Notes under the pieces: model-generated | Databases searched by the model: none | Told to the model about the DNA's origin: nothing | What the model saw: the letters and a program-made list of their open reading frames with translations, nothing else | Program-made: the position numbers and the translations under genes | Part shown: positions 34,337 to 43,902 of the stretch, in pieces | Layout: the number at the start of each line of letters is the position of its first letter | Numbering within the stretch: the first letter of the stretch is position 1 | Origin: Phycisphaerae bacterium | GTDB taxonomy: Bacteria > Planctomycetota > Phycisphaerae > SM23-33 | Assembly: GCA_016782885.1 (NCBI GenBank) | Contig: JADHXQ010000010.1 | Location: 1-64,000 of the forward strand | DNA: 64,000 nt | Reading direction: 5' to 3'

Positions 34337-34999
34337 ATGATTGCAACGTTTTCACAATGGTGGATGGAGATGGCCGTAATCACGCAGGTGTTTTACGTGG
34401 CGGCGGCGTTTTTCAGCGTCATCTTCATCTGGCAGTTTGTGGCGTCACTGATTGGGCTGTCCGGTGGTGAGATGGATGTTGACGGCGCCGTTGACGCCGA
34501 CTTCGATATCGACGCTGTTGACGCCGCAGATGCCGCAGACGCTGGAGATGCCATCGACAGCCTCGATGCATTCCGCCTGTTCAGTATCAGGGCGATACTG
34601 GCTTTTTGCACGCTGTTCTTCTGGGCGGGGGCGATGTACCTCGACCAGCGCGTGTACAGACCGCTGGCGCTGGCGTATGCGTTTGGATGGGGACTGGCCG
34701 GATGGTTCGTCGTAACGCTCCTGGTCAACTGGATGCGGAAACTCGCCGAAACGGGCAACCCGCAAATCGCCAGTTGTGTCGGAACGCGAGGCGCGGTCTA
34801 TATGGATATCCCCGCCGATGGTATCGGCAAGGTCAGGGTCACCGTCACCGGAGCAATGTCCATGGTTGACGCACGCAGCGAAGGCCGCGTGGCGATAGAG
34901 GCCGGTACGGCTGTAGAAGTCCTAAGCATAATAGATGACTTCACAGTGGAAGTAAGGGCGATAAATTCAGCAGCGCCCGCCAACTCAACCTCAAACTGA
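34337..34999 (+). CDS. NfeD-like (YqiJ-type) membrane protein
   Basis: 220 aa from the ATG at 34337 (GGGAG 9 nt upstream). A first transmembrane helix (about 12-36) is followed by an acidic Asp-Ala-rich loop (about 45-75, with DAVDAADAADAGDA). Two further helices come at about 85-105 and 112-135, then a C-terminal OB-like domain (CVGTRGAVYMDIPADGIGKVRVTV...). This matches short NfeD/YqiJ proteins that pair with flotillins in membrane microdomains. The flotillin gene follows after 14 bp, which strongly supports the assignment. Confidence 0.85.
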   Translation: MIATFSQWWMEMAVITQVFYVAAAFFSVIFIWQFVASLIGLSGGEMDVDGAVDADFDIDAVDAADAADAGDAIDSLDAFRLFSIRAILAFCTLFFWAGAMYLDQRVYRPLALAYAFGWGLAGWFVVTLLVNWMRKLAETGNPQIASCVGTRGAVYMDIPADGIGKVRVTVTGAMSMVDARSEGRVAIEAGTAVEVLSIIDDFTVEVRAINSAAPANSTSN

Positions 35000-35013
35000 A
35001 AGGATGATGACGA

Positions 35014-36537
35014 ATGAGCAGCATTATTGCATCGACCATGCTGGCCGCGGAAGACGGTATACCAACAGCTCTCATACTGGTAATCATTCTCGCCGCGGTG
35101 GTTTTTGGCGTGGTGATGTTCTTCGCACAACGCTACAAGCGATGCCCATCCAACAAGATCCTGGTTATCTACGGTAAGACCGGCAGCGGAGCGGCGAGGT
35201 GTATCCATGGCGGGGCGGCATTCGTCTGGCCTCTCATACAGGCGTACGACTTTCTCGAACTCGAACCGTTCGTCGTTCCGATCGACCTGACCAACGCACT
35301 GTCGCTGGAGAATATCCGCGTTACCGTGCCAACTACAGTGACCGCGGCGATCAGCAATCAGCCCGGTGTCATGCAGAATGCGGCAGTGCGCCTGCTGGCG
35401 CTGTCGCGAGGGCAGATACAGGCCCAGGCGCAGGATATTATCCTCGGACAGATGCGAGCGGTCATCGCGACGATGAAAATCGAAGAGATCAACCAGGACA
35501 GGCAGGCGTTCCTGGCAAAGGTCAACGACGCTGTTTCAATGGAACTCGAGAAGATCGGTCTGTACCTGATCAATGTTAATATCCGCGACATCGATGACGA
35601 GTCGGGATATATCAAGGCTCTCGGGCGAAAAGCCGCCGCCGAAGCGATCAACCAGGCGAACATCGACGTCGCCGAACAGGAAAAATCCGGTCAGACCGGC
35701 GTCGCCGAACGCCAGAGAGACACCCGCGTAGCCGTCGCCGACGCCAACGCCACCGCCGATATCGGAGAAGCCAACGCCGACCGCAGCAGGCGGCAGCAGG
35801 TCGCCGTCCTGGAAGCCGAAGCCGTAAGCGCCGAGACAGAGGCCGACGCCAAGAAAGCCGCGTACCGCGCAAACCAGAGCGTCGCCGAACAGGAAGCGAG
35901 AAATCGCTCGGAGTCCGCGTCCAGAAAGGCAGACGGCGCCATTCGCGTCGCACAGGAAGAGGCGGAAAAAGCCGCCGAAGAAGCCCGCGCCAAGCGCGAA
36001 ACGGCACGCCTCAATGCGGAGATTGTCGTCCCCGCAAACGCCCAGAGAGAACAGATCGTCATCGCCGCCGACGCACAGAAACAGCAGGCTATACGAGTCG
36101 CCGAAGGCCAGGCCGAGGCCATGCTCGCCAAAATGACCGCCGAGGGTAAAGGCGTCCAGGCAATACTCGACGGAAAGGCGAAAGGCTACGCGAACCTCGT
36201 CAACTCGTGCCAGGGCGCGCATCAGCTCGCATCCCTGCTCATCGTCGAGAAACTCGCCGATGTCGCAAACATTCAGGCCAAGGCCATTCAGGATCTGCCT
36301 ATCGAAAGGATCATCGTCTGGGACGGTGGTGGAGATTCCCAGGGCATGGCGGGACTCGGGCAGAGACTCATGGGCGCCCTTCCGCCTATGCACGAACTCG
36401 CCAGGCAAGTCGGTCTGGACCTGCCGGAATATCTCGGAAAGACCGCATCCGATGCGCAGGCAAAGGGTAAGGCGAAACCCGCACCCAAACCAAAGCGGGC
36501 CCCCAAGGGCGACAAACCAAGGGTTGTCGAGCCCTGA
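35014..36537 (+). CDS. Flotillin-like (YqiK-type) band 7 protein
   Basis: 507 aa. One N-terminal transmembrane helix (about 17-37), a PHB/SPFH domain (about 45-230), then a long Ala/Glu-rich coiled coil with EA-type repeats (about 215-400; AEANADRSRRQQVAVLEAEA, AEQEARNRSESAS) and a Lys/Pro/Ala-rich tail. Flotillins oligomerise by the coiled coil and organise lipid domains, influencing secretion, signalling and membrane fluidity. Between an NfeD-like gene and a tail-anchored gene in one operon. Confidence 0.93.
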   Translation: MSSIIASTMLAAEDGIPTALILVIILAAVVFGVVMFFAQRYKRCPSNKILVIYGKTGSGAARCIHGGAAFVWPLIQAYDFLELEPFVVPIDLTNALSLENIRVTVPTTVTAAISNQPGVMQNAAVRLLALSRGQIQAQAQDIILGQMRAVIATMKIEEINQDRQAFLAKVNDAVSMELEKIGLYLINVNIRDIDDESGYIKALGRKAAAEAINQANIDVAEQEKSGQTGVAERQRDTRVAVADANATADIGEANADRSRRQQVAVLEAEAVSAETEADAKKAAYRANQSVAEQEARNRSESASRKADGAIRVAQEEAEKAAEEARAKRETARLNAEIVVPANAQREQIVIAADAQKQQAIRVAEGQAEAMLAKMTAEGKGVQAILDGKAKGYANLVNSCQGAHQLASLLIVEKLADVANIQAKAIQDLPIERIIVWDGGGDSQGMAGLGQRLMGALPPMHELARQVGLDLPEYLGKTASDAQAKGKAKPAPKPKRAPKGDKPRVVEP

Positions 36538-36585
36538 TCGTCCGGGACATGCAGACACCACTAACCCCCGCGAGGGAGAAGTACA

Positions 36586-37356
36586 ATGGGTAAGTCGCAA
36601 TCCGAACCGCCGTCGCCGGCCGACGCGCTGAGCGCTCTTGTCGCCGCCGCCAAGGCCCCCACCACCGCCAAGGGTGCAGCCGTCGCCGCCGCCGCTTCAT
36701 CCCAATCCGCCCAGCCCCAGCCCCCGCAAACCATCGCCGAGGCGCGCGCCAGATCACAGCGGGGTCTGGAACTTCTTACGAACGTTATCAAGGCGCTGGA
36801 AGGCGCATCCAGGACGATCACTACTGCCGGAAAGCACACCAGATCGGCAATTGACAACACTTTCAAGCTTGCCCATGCAAAACTGGAAACTGCCGCGGAA
36901 AACGTCAAACGCTCCGCCGACAGCGTCGCGTCAACGAACAACCGGATGGCGGCCATTCTGAAGACGCTGGCAACCCTCGTGCAGGATCTCCCGGGCGCTG
37001 CCGCCGGCAGCGGGATCGCTCCAGCCGATCTTGCCGAGATCAAAGCACAGCTTACCGCAATAAGGGACGCCCAGGCCAACGTTCCGGCGGCGAGTGAATC
37101 GCCCGACCTCCAGGCTATCACCGAATTACTCGAACCGCTCAAGGCGACAGTCGAGAGCGCCTTGAGCGCCGCCAGCGACCAAACCACATTGACTACGAAT
37201 CAGGCCGCACAGGACGTTAAGGAACTCACCCGAATCATCGAAGGACGCACCGGCAAGCTCTCAACGCTGGTTCTCCTGTCACTGGCGTGCAGCATCTTCG
37301 CGGCGCTATGCGCATTTGCGGGCGTTCTGACTATGCTGCTGAAGCAGGGCAAGTGA
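36586..37356 (+). CDS. Tail-anchored coiled-coil protein in the flotillin operon
   Basis: 256 aa with GGGAGAAG before the ATG. A low-complexity Ala/Pro/Gln N-terminus (to about 50), a helical Ala-rich middle with heptad-like spacing (about 55-220), and one hydrophobic C-terminal helix (LSTLVLLSLACSIFAALCAFAGVLTML split here as about 225-250). No family is recognised. The position 49 bp after flotillin suggests that it works at the same membrane site. The topology resembles tail-anchored scaffold proteins; orientation cannot be told. Confidence 0.6.
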   Translation: MGKSQSEPPSPADALSALVAAAKAPTTAKGAAVAAAASSQSAQPQPPQTIAEARARSQRGLELLTNVIKALEGASRTITTAGKHTRSAIDNTFKLAHAKLETAAENVKRSADSVASTNNRMAAILKTLATLVQDLPGAAAGSGIAPADLAEIKAQLTAIRDAQANVPAASESPDLQAITELLEPLKATVESALSAASDQTTLTTNQAAQDVKELTRIIEGRTGKLSTLVLLSLACSIFAALCAFAGVLTMLLKQGK

Positions 37357-37435
37357 ACACCGCCCCCAAGCCCTCACTCTTATACGCATATCTCGCCCAT
37401 ATCTCGCCGGTGTGCCAATACGCCAAATCAGGCCA

Positions 37436-37511
37436 TATGGGGTCAGAGCGCCATTAGCCGTTAGTACTAATCCAAGTATGTACTAATGACTAATGGCGCT
37501 CTGACCCCATA
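37436..37511. repeat. Perfect 22-bp-arm palindromic element (REP/MITE-like)
   Basis: A 22-bp arm (37436-37457, beginning TATGGGGTCAGAGC) is the exact reverse complement of 37490-37511. An inner TTAGTAC/GTACTAA pair (37461-37467, 37480-37486) extends the cruciform. The tips read TCTGACCCC, a sequence I associate with REP elements next to RAYT (Transposase_17) genes. No transposase is in the window, so it would be mobilised in trans. It lies between convergent genes. Confidence 0.75.
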
Positions 37512-37533
37512 CATGAGAAAACCTGCCCCGTTC

Positions 37534-39411
37534 TCAATCGCGATCGATCTGGGCATTGAGCACGCGTATCGGCGGACCTATCGGGGGAATCGGCGGGACC
37601 CCGGGCGGAGGTTTCGGCTTGTCGTCCGATTTGTCAATTGCCTCCGGGCGGGTCAGAGATGTCACTATGCCCGTGGGGATGCTCAACTCTATCTTGTCGC
37701 CAAGCTTGAAACCGAGCTTCTTCTTGTCGAGGCGCCCTCGCAGGATCGTGCCGTTGAGCATCTCGACGGTCGCAACGATCGGCTTGCCGGGTTTGGACTT
37801 CTTGAACGTTATCTTCCTGAACTTGTCGAAAGCGATTTCGGCTTCACCAAAGTCAGTGGTCAGGCGGTAGCCCTTGTCAGTGGGCAGGCCCAGAAGTTTG
37901 TCGGTATTGTTCAACACCAACTCGCAGGCATTGGGGACCGGTTTATCCTCGTCGGCAAAGAATATCAACTGCACTTTGTCTCGCGGGACGTCCACCCTCC
38001 GGTTGGCAAGCTGGAGTTGCAAAGCCACTTTCTCGCTCTCGAAATTTCCTGAAATTTGCGATCCGTTCAGGAATGAAACGATATAAGCGGTCTTGGCGCC
38101 CTTCCGCTGGTCTCGCCCGATCTCGAGCAATTCGGCAGGATCCAGTTCAATGACGCCATAGTCCGCCTGAAAGCGAAGTTTCATCGCCCCGGCCCCGGTC
38201 TTGATCGCAAGCATATCACCGGTATCGAGCGCCACGTACGGACCAAGTTCCGCCACGTCGTCGGGCTTTTCCTTACTGACACGAAATGACCACTGCTTGA
38301 TCTTCTCGATCGGAATGTTGAGTTTCCCCCCGCTGGGCAGCGCCAGGTCCAGCTTGGTTCCCTTTCCCCTACCGCCGATAATCTGGCCGTTGGTCATGAC
38401 AAATCGCAATTGCCCCTTCTCGCCCGCGACCATACCGAGCAACTCGGCGGCGGGCAGTTCCATCTCGCCCAGCAGGGTCGATATCTTAAACGACTTGTTA
38501 CCGACGGTCCCCAGCATCAGATCACCGTTGGCCAGGAGCACGCGATCTGATTTTTCTCGCCTGTCGAGATCAACGCCATCTATCCACCCGCCGGCCTTGA
38601 CGTTGAGAATCATCCTGCGCACCGAACCGGGCAGATCTTTCAGAAGCTCCTTTGTCGGGAACTTCTTCATCATATTTTCGAGCTTGGTCGTGTCGCGATT
38701 CTGGGCCTCAAAGTGACACAGCACCACGGTCTTGCCCGCCGGTACGGTAATATTGTACCGGACGTATATCTGGCTGCTCGATATGCTCACGGTCGGGCGG
38801 ACCTTGGCCTCGGGACTCGTTACAACGTGCAGTGTCGGGGTGCTCCGCGAACTCGATCCCTTGGTCCAGATCGCCCAGTCTTTGGCGCCGAAGTTTCTCT
38901 GCCCGCTGCTGGTCTTCGACTGCGAAACCGAGTATCGCACGTTGATATAGATCGCCACCTGCACATTGATCGCAGATCCCGTGGGGTTCTCGAGGATATC
39001 GAGCCACCTGGCGAAGGGATGGTCTTTGTAGGCCTTGATGCGGCGGTAGACGGTAAGATTGTTTCTCTTCCAGGGTCCCAGTTCGAGTTCGCCTTCCTTG
39101 TTGACCCATCCCCGGTAGTTTGGCGTCTGGAACTGCGAACCGCCCACCTGGAGGTACATCCCGCCGGAATATGAATAGGACGTGCCGCGATATACCGAAC
39201 CATAATATTGGATATCCCAGCGAGTATTCGCCGAGTCGGTCATCACGTGATAACTGCTGCTCTGGAAGTTAACCTCGCGGGCCTGCTTGATGTGCAGACC
39301 CGGGCGCTTACCGGTCGGCGGACCGCCCGGCGCGGAATCCAACACCGAGCCGATTGACACCGCAACTACCGCCAGTTGAATCAACCATACGCTTGTCCTG
39401 CAAATATGCAT
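37534..39411 (-). CDS. Secreted protein with six approximately 40-residue beta repeats
   Basis: 625 aa with a signal peptide (SVWLIQLAVVAVSIGSVLDSA). The N-terminal half (about 35-255) is an unassigned beta-rich domain. From about 290 to 590 six units of the type LxNGDxLxGTVxxxxFKxxTxxGEIELPxxxLxxI follow, spaced roughly 45-55 residues: LLANGDLMLGTV, VMTNGQIIGGRG, ALDTGDMLAIKT, SFLNGSQISGNF, VLNNTDKLLGLP, EMLNGTILRGRL. The tail is Pro-rich. Each unit likely adds a small beta-sandwich or Sm-like barrel. Function unknown; secreted, perhaps surface-bound. Confidence 0.7.
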   Translation of the reverse strand: MHICRTSVWLIQLAVVAVSIGSVLDSAPGGPPTGKRPGLHIKQAREVNFQSSSYHVMTDSANTRWDIQYYGSVYRGTSYSYSGGMYLQVGGSQFQTPNYRGWVNKEGELELGPWKRNNLTVYRRIKAYKDHPFARWLDILENPTGSAINVQVAIYINVRYSVSQSKTSSGQRNFGAKDWAIWTKGSSSRSTPTLHVVTSPEAKVRPTVSISSSQIYVRYNITVPAGKTVVLCHFEAQNRDTTKLENMMKKFPTKELLKDLPGSVRRMILNVKAGGWIDGVDLDRREKSDRVLLANGDLMLGTVGNKSFKISTLLGEMELPAAELLGMVAGEKGQLRFVMTNGQIIGGRGKGTKLDLALPSGGKLNIPIEKIKQWSFRVSKEKPDDVAELGPYVALDTGDMLAIKTGAGAMKLRFQADYGVIELDPAELLEIGRDQRKGAKTAYIVSFLNGSQISGNFESEKVALQLQLANRRVDVPRDKVQLIFFADEDKPVPNACELVLNNTDKLLGLPTDKGYRLTTDFGEAEIAFDKFRKITFKKSKPGKPIVATVEMLNGTILRGRLDKKKLGFKLGDKIELSIPTGIVTSLTRPEAIDKSDDKPKPPPGVPPIPPIGPPIRVLNAQIDRD

Positions 39412-39592
39412 AATCCGTCTTCTCTCAAGGCGCCACCACGAATTCGGTCAGTCTATCTGTACATAATACGACGCTCGCGGCGGCATGCAAGTTCCAGAAA
39501 TTCTTGTCAGTCACGAAACGCCTGCCAATCTATTTAACTGAAATCCACCGGTCGATTCAATCGGGGTACTGCACTTGCGGGACACAATCACC

Positions 39593-39598
39593 TATAAT
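39593..39598 (+). promoter_or_regulatory. Consensus -10 box before the debranching enzyme gene
   Basis: A perfect TATAAT about 30 bp before the ATG. A matching -35 at standard spacing is not convincing. The rest of 39412-39628 holds nothing identifiable. Confidence 0.35.
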
Positions 39599-39628
39599 GC
39601 GGACACGCGACGTGCCGATGAGTAACTT

Positions 39629-41650
39629 ATGACCAGCGAAGATTTAACAGAAACGATACCGGGGGCAATAGTTGTCGACTGCCGCGACGAGCAGATCGAT
39701 TCGCTCCTGGAGCGTGAATGGCTGGTGGGAAATCGGCTTGGCGCGTTCGCGTCGGGCACGGCGGCTGGGTGTAATACGCGCCGATACCACGGACTCCTGA
39801 TCGCCGCGGCAAGCCCTCCGGTCGGCCGGGTGATGATGCTCTCGACGGTAATGGAACGTTTCGAGACGGATCGGGACTCATACGAACTTGCGACCAACGA
39901 GTTCGACAACGCCTTCTCGCCGATGGGCGCAGGCCTGCTGGCGGAATTCCGCCGCGATGCGGTGGCGGCTTTTGCCTATCGCATTGGCGAGACCCGGTTG
40001 ACCAAGGAGATACTCCTTGCGGAGACCGCCAACGCCGTAACCCTGCGCTACACGCTGCACGGCGGGTCGGGTCGCCTGGTCCTCTCTCCGTTCACGGCAC
40101 TCAGAGATTTCCACCATTTGCGGCAATCGTCGGGCGAGACCCGGATGACGTTCCGGAAAACGAAGTACGGAGCGATCGTCCAGGACACCAACCGCCCGGA
40201 CCACACGCTGCACCTGATGGGCCACAATGGACAGTTCGGCGCCTCGCCGGACTGGTGGTACAGCTTCTTCTACCGCCAGGAGGCGGCTCGCGGGCAGGAT
40301 TCCCACGAAGATCTCTACTGCCCCGGGGCGTTCGCGTATATGCTGGGCGATGGGATGAGTTGCTGTTTTACAGCGGCTTTGGACGAGCCGGCGAGTTTCG
40401 ATTTCGACGCGACGCTTCAGCGGAGAACGGAGAGGCGGGCGGAGTTGGCGGGCGCTGTCGCGGCGGATACCGACGAGACCGCGCGGTCGCTTGCGGCGGT
40501 AAGCGACATCTTCGTGGTCCAGCGCAGCTTTCCCAATACGGTATCTTCGACGAGCATCCTCGCCGGATTCCACTGGTTCGCCGACTGGGGGCGCGACACG
40601 TTCATCTCCCTGCCAGGCCTGCTTCTGACCACCAAACAGTTCTCGCAGGCCCGCAAGGTGTTCAAGACCTTCTCCAACCACCTGTCAAACGGTATGATCC
40701 CAAACCGTTTCGACGACTACAGCGCCTCGGCGCACTACAACAGTATTGACGCGTCGCTGTGGTTCATCATTGCCGCCGAACGGTATATCCAGGCCGGCGG
40801 CGACATGTCCTTCTGGAAAGACACGCTGCTGGCGGTGTGCGATACGATCCTGAGGGCCTACCGCGAAGGTACGTCGTTCGACATTCACGCCGACGCGGAC
40901 GGACTGCTGACCGGCGGATCGGACAAAACGCAACTGACCTGGATGGACGCCGCCCTCGGCACCGAGAGCGTTACTCCCCGCCACGGTAAGGCCGTCGAAA
41001 TAAACGCCCTGTGGTACAGCGCGCATCGGATAATGGCGCATCGCTGCACCGGCGCCGAGAAGAGTCTCGGACGACACTATGCCGGCCTGGCTGACATCAT
41101 TGCCCCCGCGTTCGAGCGCGTGTTCTGGAATGACAACTTTCAATGCCTCTACGACTGCGTCAACGACGATATAATGGACGCCGCGATCCGCCCGAATCAG
41201 ATATTCGCGGTATCACTACCGCACAGTCCCCTGAGTCCCGCCCGGCAGCGGGCAGTACTCGATATCGTAACACGCCACCTGCTGACACCCCGCGGGCTGA
41301 GAACCCTGTCGCCCCGCGACCCGAACTACAAGGGGCGGTATGAAGGCTCGCCGGGATTGCGGGACCGGGCATATCATCAGGGTACGGTATGGGCGTGGCT
41401 TACGGGTGCGTTCATCGAGGCGTATCTGAAGGTCAACGCCGGCGACCGGAAGGCAGTCGAGCAGGCGGACAGGTGGCTGGGGCAATTCGACGAGCATCTC
41501 TCCGAAGCCGGGATGGGCTATATCAGTGAGATATTCGACGGAGATCCGCCCCACCGCCCAAGGGGTTGTATCGCCCAGGCCTGGTCGGTGGCTGAATTGC
41601 TGCGTGCCAGGCATCTCGTGCAGGATCATCTGGAGGCATCGCAAAAATGA
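39629..41650 (+). CDS. Amylo-alpha-1,6-glucosidase/glycogen debranching-like enzyme
   Basis: 673 aa with a GDE_N domain (about 15-240; EREWLVGNRLGAFASGTAAGCNTRRYHGLL, split as two stretches) and a C-terminal (alpha/alpha)6 catalytic domain of GH133-like type (about 290-665; WFADWGRDTFISLPGLLL, MIPNRFDD, DASLWFIIAAERY, TQLTWMDA, YEGSPGLRDRAYHQGTVWAWLTG). Glycogen debranching in bacteria and archaea removes alpha-1,6 branches from limit dextrins. WGRDTF and the WMDA...E/D region carry candidate acids. Shares an ATGA overlap with the next gene. Confidence 0.92.
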   Translation: MTSEDLTETIPGAIVVDCRDEQIDSLLEREWLVGNRLGAFASGTAAGCNTRRYHGLLIAAASPPVGRVMMLSTVMERFETDRDSYELATNEFDNAFSPMGAGLLAEFRRDAVAAFAYRIGETRLTKEILLAETANAVTLRYTLHGGSGRLVLSPFTALRDFHHLRQSSGETRMTFRKTKYGAIVQDTNRPDHTLHLMGHNGQFGASPDWWYSFFYRQEAARGQDSHEDLYCPGAFAYMLGDGMSCCFTAALDEPASFDFDATLQRRTERRAELAGAVAADTDETARSLAAVSDIFVVQRSFPNTVSSTSILAGFHWFADWGRDTFISLPGLLLTTKQFSQARKVFKTFSNHLSNGMIPNRFDDYSASAHYNSIDASLWFIIAAERYIQAGGDMSFWKDTLLAVCDTILRAYREGTSFDIHADADGLLTGGSDKTQLTWMDAALGTESVTPRHGKAVEINALWYSAHRIMAHRCTGAEKSLGRHYAGLADIIAPAFERVFWNDNFQCLYDCVNDDIMDAAIRPNQIFAVSLPHSPLSPARQRAVLDIVTRHLLTPRGLRTLSPRDPNYKGRYEGSPGLRDRAYHQGTVWAWLTGAFIEAYLKVNAGDRKAVEQADRWLGQFDEHLSEAGMGYISEIFDGDPPHRPRGCIAQAWSVAELLRARHLVQDHLEASQK

Positions 41651-42573
41651 CGCGACCGGAAATCTTGTGGTTTTGGACCGCGATGTTCATGGCGGCATCC
41701 GCGGCGGCTGCGGCGGAAACCCTGCCCGCCGAAAACGCGCCAGTGCGAGTTTCGCTCGAGCGCGGCGAAACTCGCGATGACTCCGAACTGCCCTACCGCC
41801 GCGCGAACCTTACGGTTCAGTATGATTCAAGCGCCGGCAGCGCGGGCAATACGCATGGCGTTATCCGCGGCATCACTGTCCGTTCGGTCCGCGGAGGTCC
41901 GACAATGCTTTTCGGTGTTACGATACCGACAGGCTCGGCTCCCCTGAAGATCAGCGTAGTTCTACCGGTATTGTCGGCGGAGGAATCCTACAACGTGCGT
42001 CTCCTGGCCGGGGAGACCGCGGAAACCGCCGTCATCGCCGAGTTCGATTTGCCGCTCGACTGGCCCGCGGGATGGGTAACTGCCGAAGCCTTCCTGGACC
42101 CGGATGCCTACGATACCGGAGATTACCTTCCACCAGTCTGGTCGAATCGCACTCGACAAAACGTGTTTGCGATAGCAGCAGCAGCCTGCGTGCTGCTGGC
42201 GGCGGCGCTGCTGGTGCGGCGTGCGGGATGGCGAGTGTTCGCCGCGACGGTGACCGTGATCGCGGCGGCGGCGGGCTTGTGGTTCGCCGCGAGTTTCGAA
42301 CCGACTATCGTTCGCCGGGGGATTGGCGACGACGGGCGCCTGCTGCTGATTTCGTGCCTGCGGGACGCTCACTGCGAGATATTGCCTCCCCACACCGTAC
42401 CGCTGTATTACAATCTGGAGGAAATGGCGGGCGACGAGGCGGTTATTCGCACGTCCGAGAAACTTACCGTCCGTCTCAAGACCGGGCAGGTCCGCCTCTT
42501 TGCACGTCCGCCGGTCGTTGAAAGCCAACCAACAACAAAAACCCAACCGGCCACGGCGAAGTCAGGTCTCTGA
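41647..42573 (+). CDS. Exported membrane protein, unknown function
   Basis: 308 aa overlapping the debranching enzyme gene by 4 bp (ATGA), hence translationally coupled. A signal-like N-terminus (ILWFWTAMFMAASAAAAAETL) is followed by an extracytoplasmic beta-rich stretch (about 30-165), two close hydrophobic helices (about 177-193 and 200-219) and a C-terminal domain of about 90 residues. No family recognised. Coupling to a cytosolic glycogen enzyme is curious and may simply reflect shared expression. Its end overlaps the convergent minus-strand gene by 12 bp. Confidence 0.7.
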   Translation: MTRPEILWFWTAMFMAASAAAAAETLPAENAPVRVSLERGETRDDSELPYRRANLTVQYDSSAGSAGNTHGVIRGITVRSVRGGPTMLFGVTIPTGSAPLKISVVLPVLSAEESYNVRLLAGETAETAVIAEFDLPLDWPAGWVTAEAFLDPDAYDTGDYLPPVWSNRTRQNVFAIAAAACVLLAAALLVRRAGWRVFAATVTVIAAAAGLWFAASFEPTIVRRGIGDDGRLLLISCLRDAHCEILPPHTVPLYYNLEEMAGDEAVIRTSEKLTVRLKTGQVRLFARPPVVESQPTTKTQPATAKSGL

Positions 42574-42924
42574 TGGACTCTCGCCGTCTTCGGGCTGCTC
42601 GTCGTCGGGAAGTTTGAAACGCTTCCCCGCCTCCACCCACGCACTTACCTGAGAAGTCGGTTTGGAGGGCTCAGACGGTTTGCACCGCGCGACGAACCAC
42701 CGCCCCCCCCGCATCGCCAACAAGACCAGCGTCAACAGCAGGATCGCCAGCGCAAAGACGGCCATCCATCTGAGGTAGTCCCGCATCACCGGGTTTTCGC
42801 GATTCGCCGAAGCGGCATCCGGCAAGTACCAGACCGCCACAGCCAGGCTGACCGCCACGGCCACGAGCAATACCGATACAAATGTTCGTCCGGACGAACG
42901 CGTCTGATGTTTCCCCATCACCAC
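42562..42924 (-). CDS. Small two-helix membrane protein
   Basis: About 118-120 aa. Starts are ambiguous: GTG at 42924 has AAGGA 6 nt upstream and overlaps the dnaJ-like stop by 7 bp; the ATG at 42918 overlaps it by 1 bp. Two hydrophobic helices at about 15-33 and 52-69 flank a short loop, followed by a basic then acidic tail ([14 protein letters not shown]). No family recognised. Probably co-translated with the chaperone gene. Confidence 0.65.
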   Translation of the reverse strand: MVMGKHQTRSSGRTFVSVLLVAVAVSLAVAVWYLPDAASANRENPVMRDYLRWMAVFALAILLLTLVLLAMRGGRWFVARCKPSEPSKPTSQVSAWVEAGKRFKLPDDEQPEDGESPSET

Positions 42925-43832
42925 GGTACATCCTTTCTGGGGTCCGGATGTTCGATGTCCTGGAACTCTTCGAGCAACTTGCGCCCCTCGCCGGAGATAT
43001 TTTTGTCGACAACGATCTTGATCAGCACGAACTGATCTCCCCGCCCGGAAGCTGATTCGATACCCTTATTCCGCAGACGAAGCCGCTGTCCGCTGCTGGT
43101 TCCCGGCGGAAGGGTTACTGTGGTCATACCGTCTATTGTAGGCACGTCGACCCCGGCCCCGAGCACCGCTTCGGTGATTGATATTGGCACCTCGACGGTA
43201 ATATCATTTCCTTTGGCGGTGAAAAACGGATGCGATTTGACCGAGATGATTATGTACAGGTCGCCCTTGGCGCCCCTGTGCTCGGCGCCCTGTCCCCTCA
43301 CGCGGATCTTCGAACCTTCGCGCACACCGGGGGGGATTTTCACATCGAGGGTCTCGGTTTTCGCATCATCGGCGCCCCGGCGTCGCAGGAGGAGTGGAAC
43401 CGTAGTCCCCAAAACCGCCTGCATGAACTCGATCGTCACTCGCTGTTCGATATCCAGATTTGCTTCCCTCCGCGGGCTGTGCGTTTGCGCACCGGACATT
43501 TTGCCCCGAAGCGCCTGGAGGATATCATCGAGGCCCATCCCCATGAAGCCCCCGCCGCCGCCGCGCGAGAAGAAATCCTGAAAACCCCCGCCCCCGCCTC
43601 CGCCGACGCGGGGGGCGCCGGTATGCCCGAATTGATCGTACATCCGGCGCTTCTCGCGGTCGCTGAGCACCTCGTAGGCTTCGGTGGCTTCTTTGAACTT
43701 ATCGATCGCATCGGGAGATTTGTTCACGTCGGGATGGTACTTGCGGGCAAGCTTGCGATAGGCGCGCTTGATATCCGCATCCGAAGCGCCCCGCTTCACG
43801 CCAAGAACATCATAATAATCGCGTTTAGCCAT
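42918..43832 (-). CDS. cbpA: DnaJ-class (CbpA-type) co-chaperone
   Basis: 304 aa from the ATG at 43832 ([17 protein letters not shown]). A J domain with the HPD motif (KYHPDVN, about residue 33) is followed by a Gly/Phe-rich linker ([18 protein letters not shown]) and the substrate-binding C-terminal domain (about 130-300). The four CxxCxGxG zinc repeats of DnaJ are absent, so it is type II, like CbpA. Such proteins stimulate DnaK ATPase and deliver unfolded clients. No dnaK or grpE nearby. The symbol is by architecture only. Confidence 0.85.
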   Translation of the reverse strand: MAKRDYYDVLGVKRGASDADIKRAYRKLARKYHPDVNKSPDAIDKFKEATEAYEVLSDREKRRMYDQFGHTGAPRVGGGGGGGFQDFFSRGGGGGFMGMGLDDILQALRGKMSGAQTHSPRREANLDIEQRVTIEFMQAVLGTTVPLLLRRRGADDAKTETLDVKIPPGVREGSKIRVRGQGAEHRGAKGDLYIIISVKSHPFFTAKGNDITVEVPISITEAVLGAGVDVPTIDGMTTVTLPPGTSSGQRLRLRNKGIESASGRGDQFVLIKIVVDKNISGEGRKLLEEFQDIEHPDPRKDVPW

Positions 43833-43902
43833 GGGGCGCATTCTACCCGAAGTAACGCTCGTGGGAAAGAACTCACCGGCGTCCTGTTCCGCCCGGGCGC
43901 AA

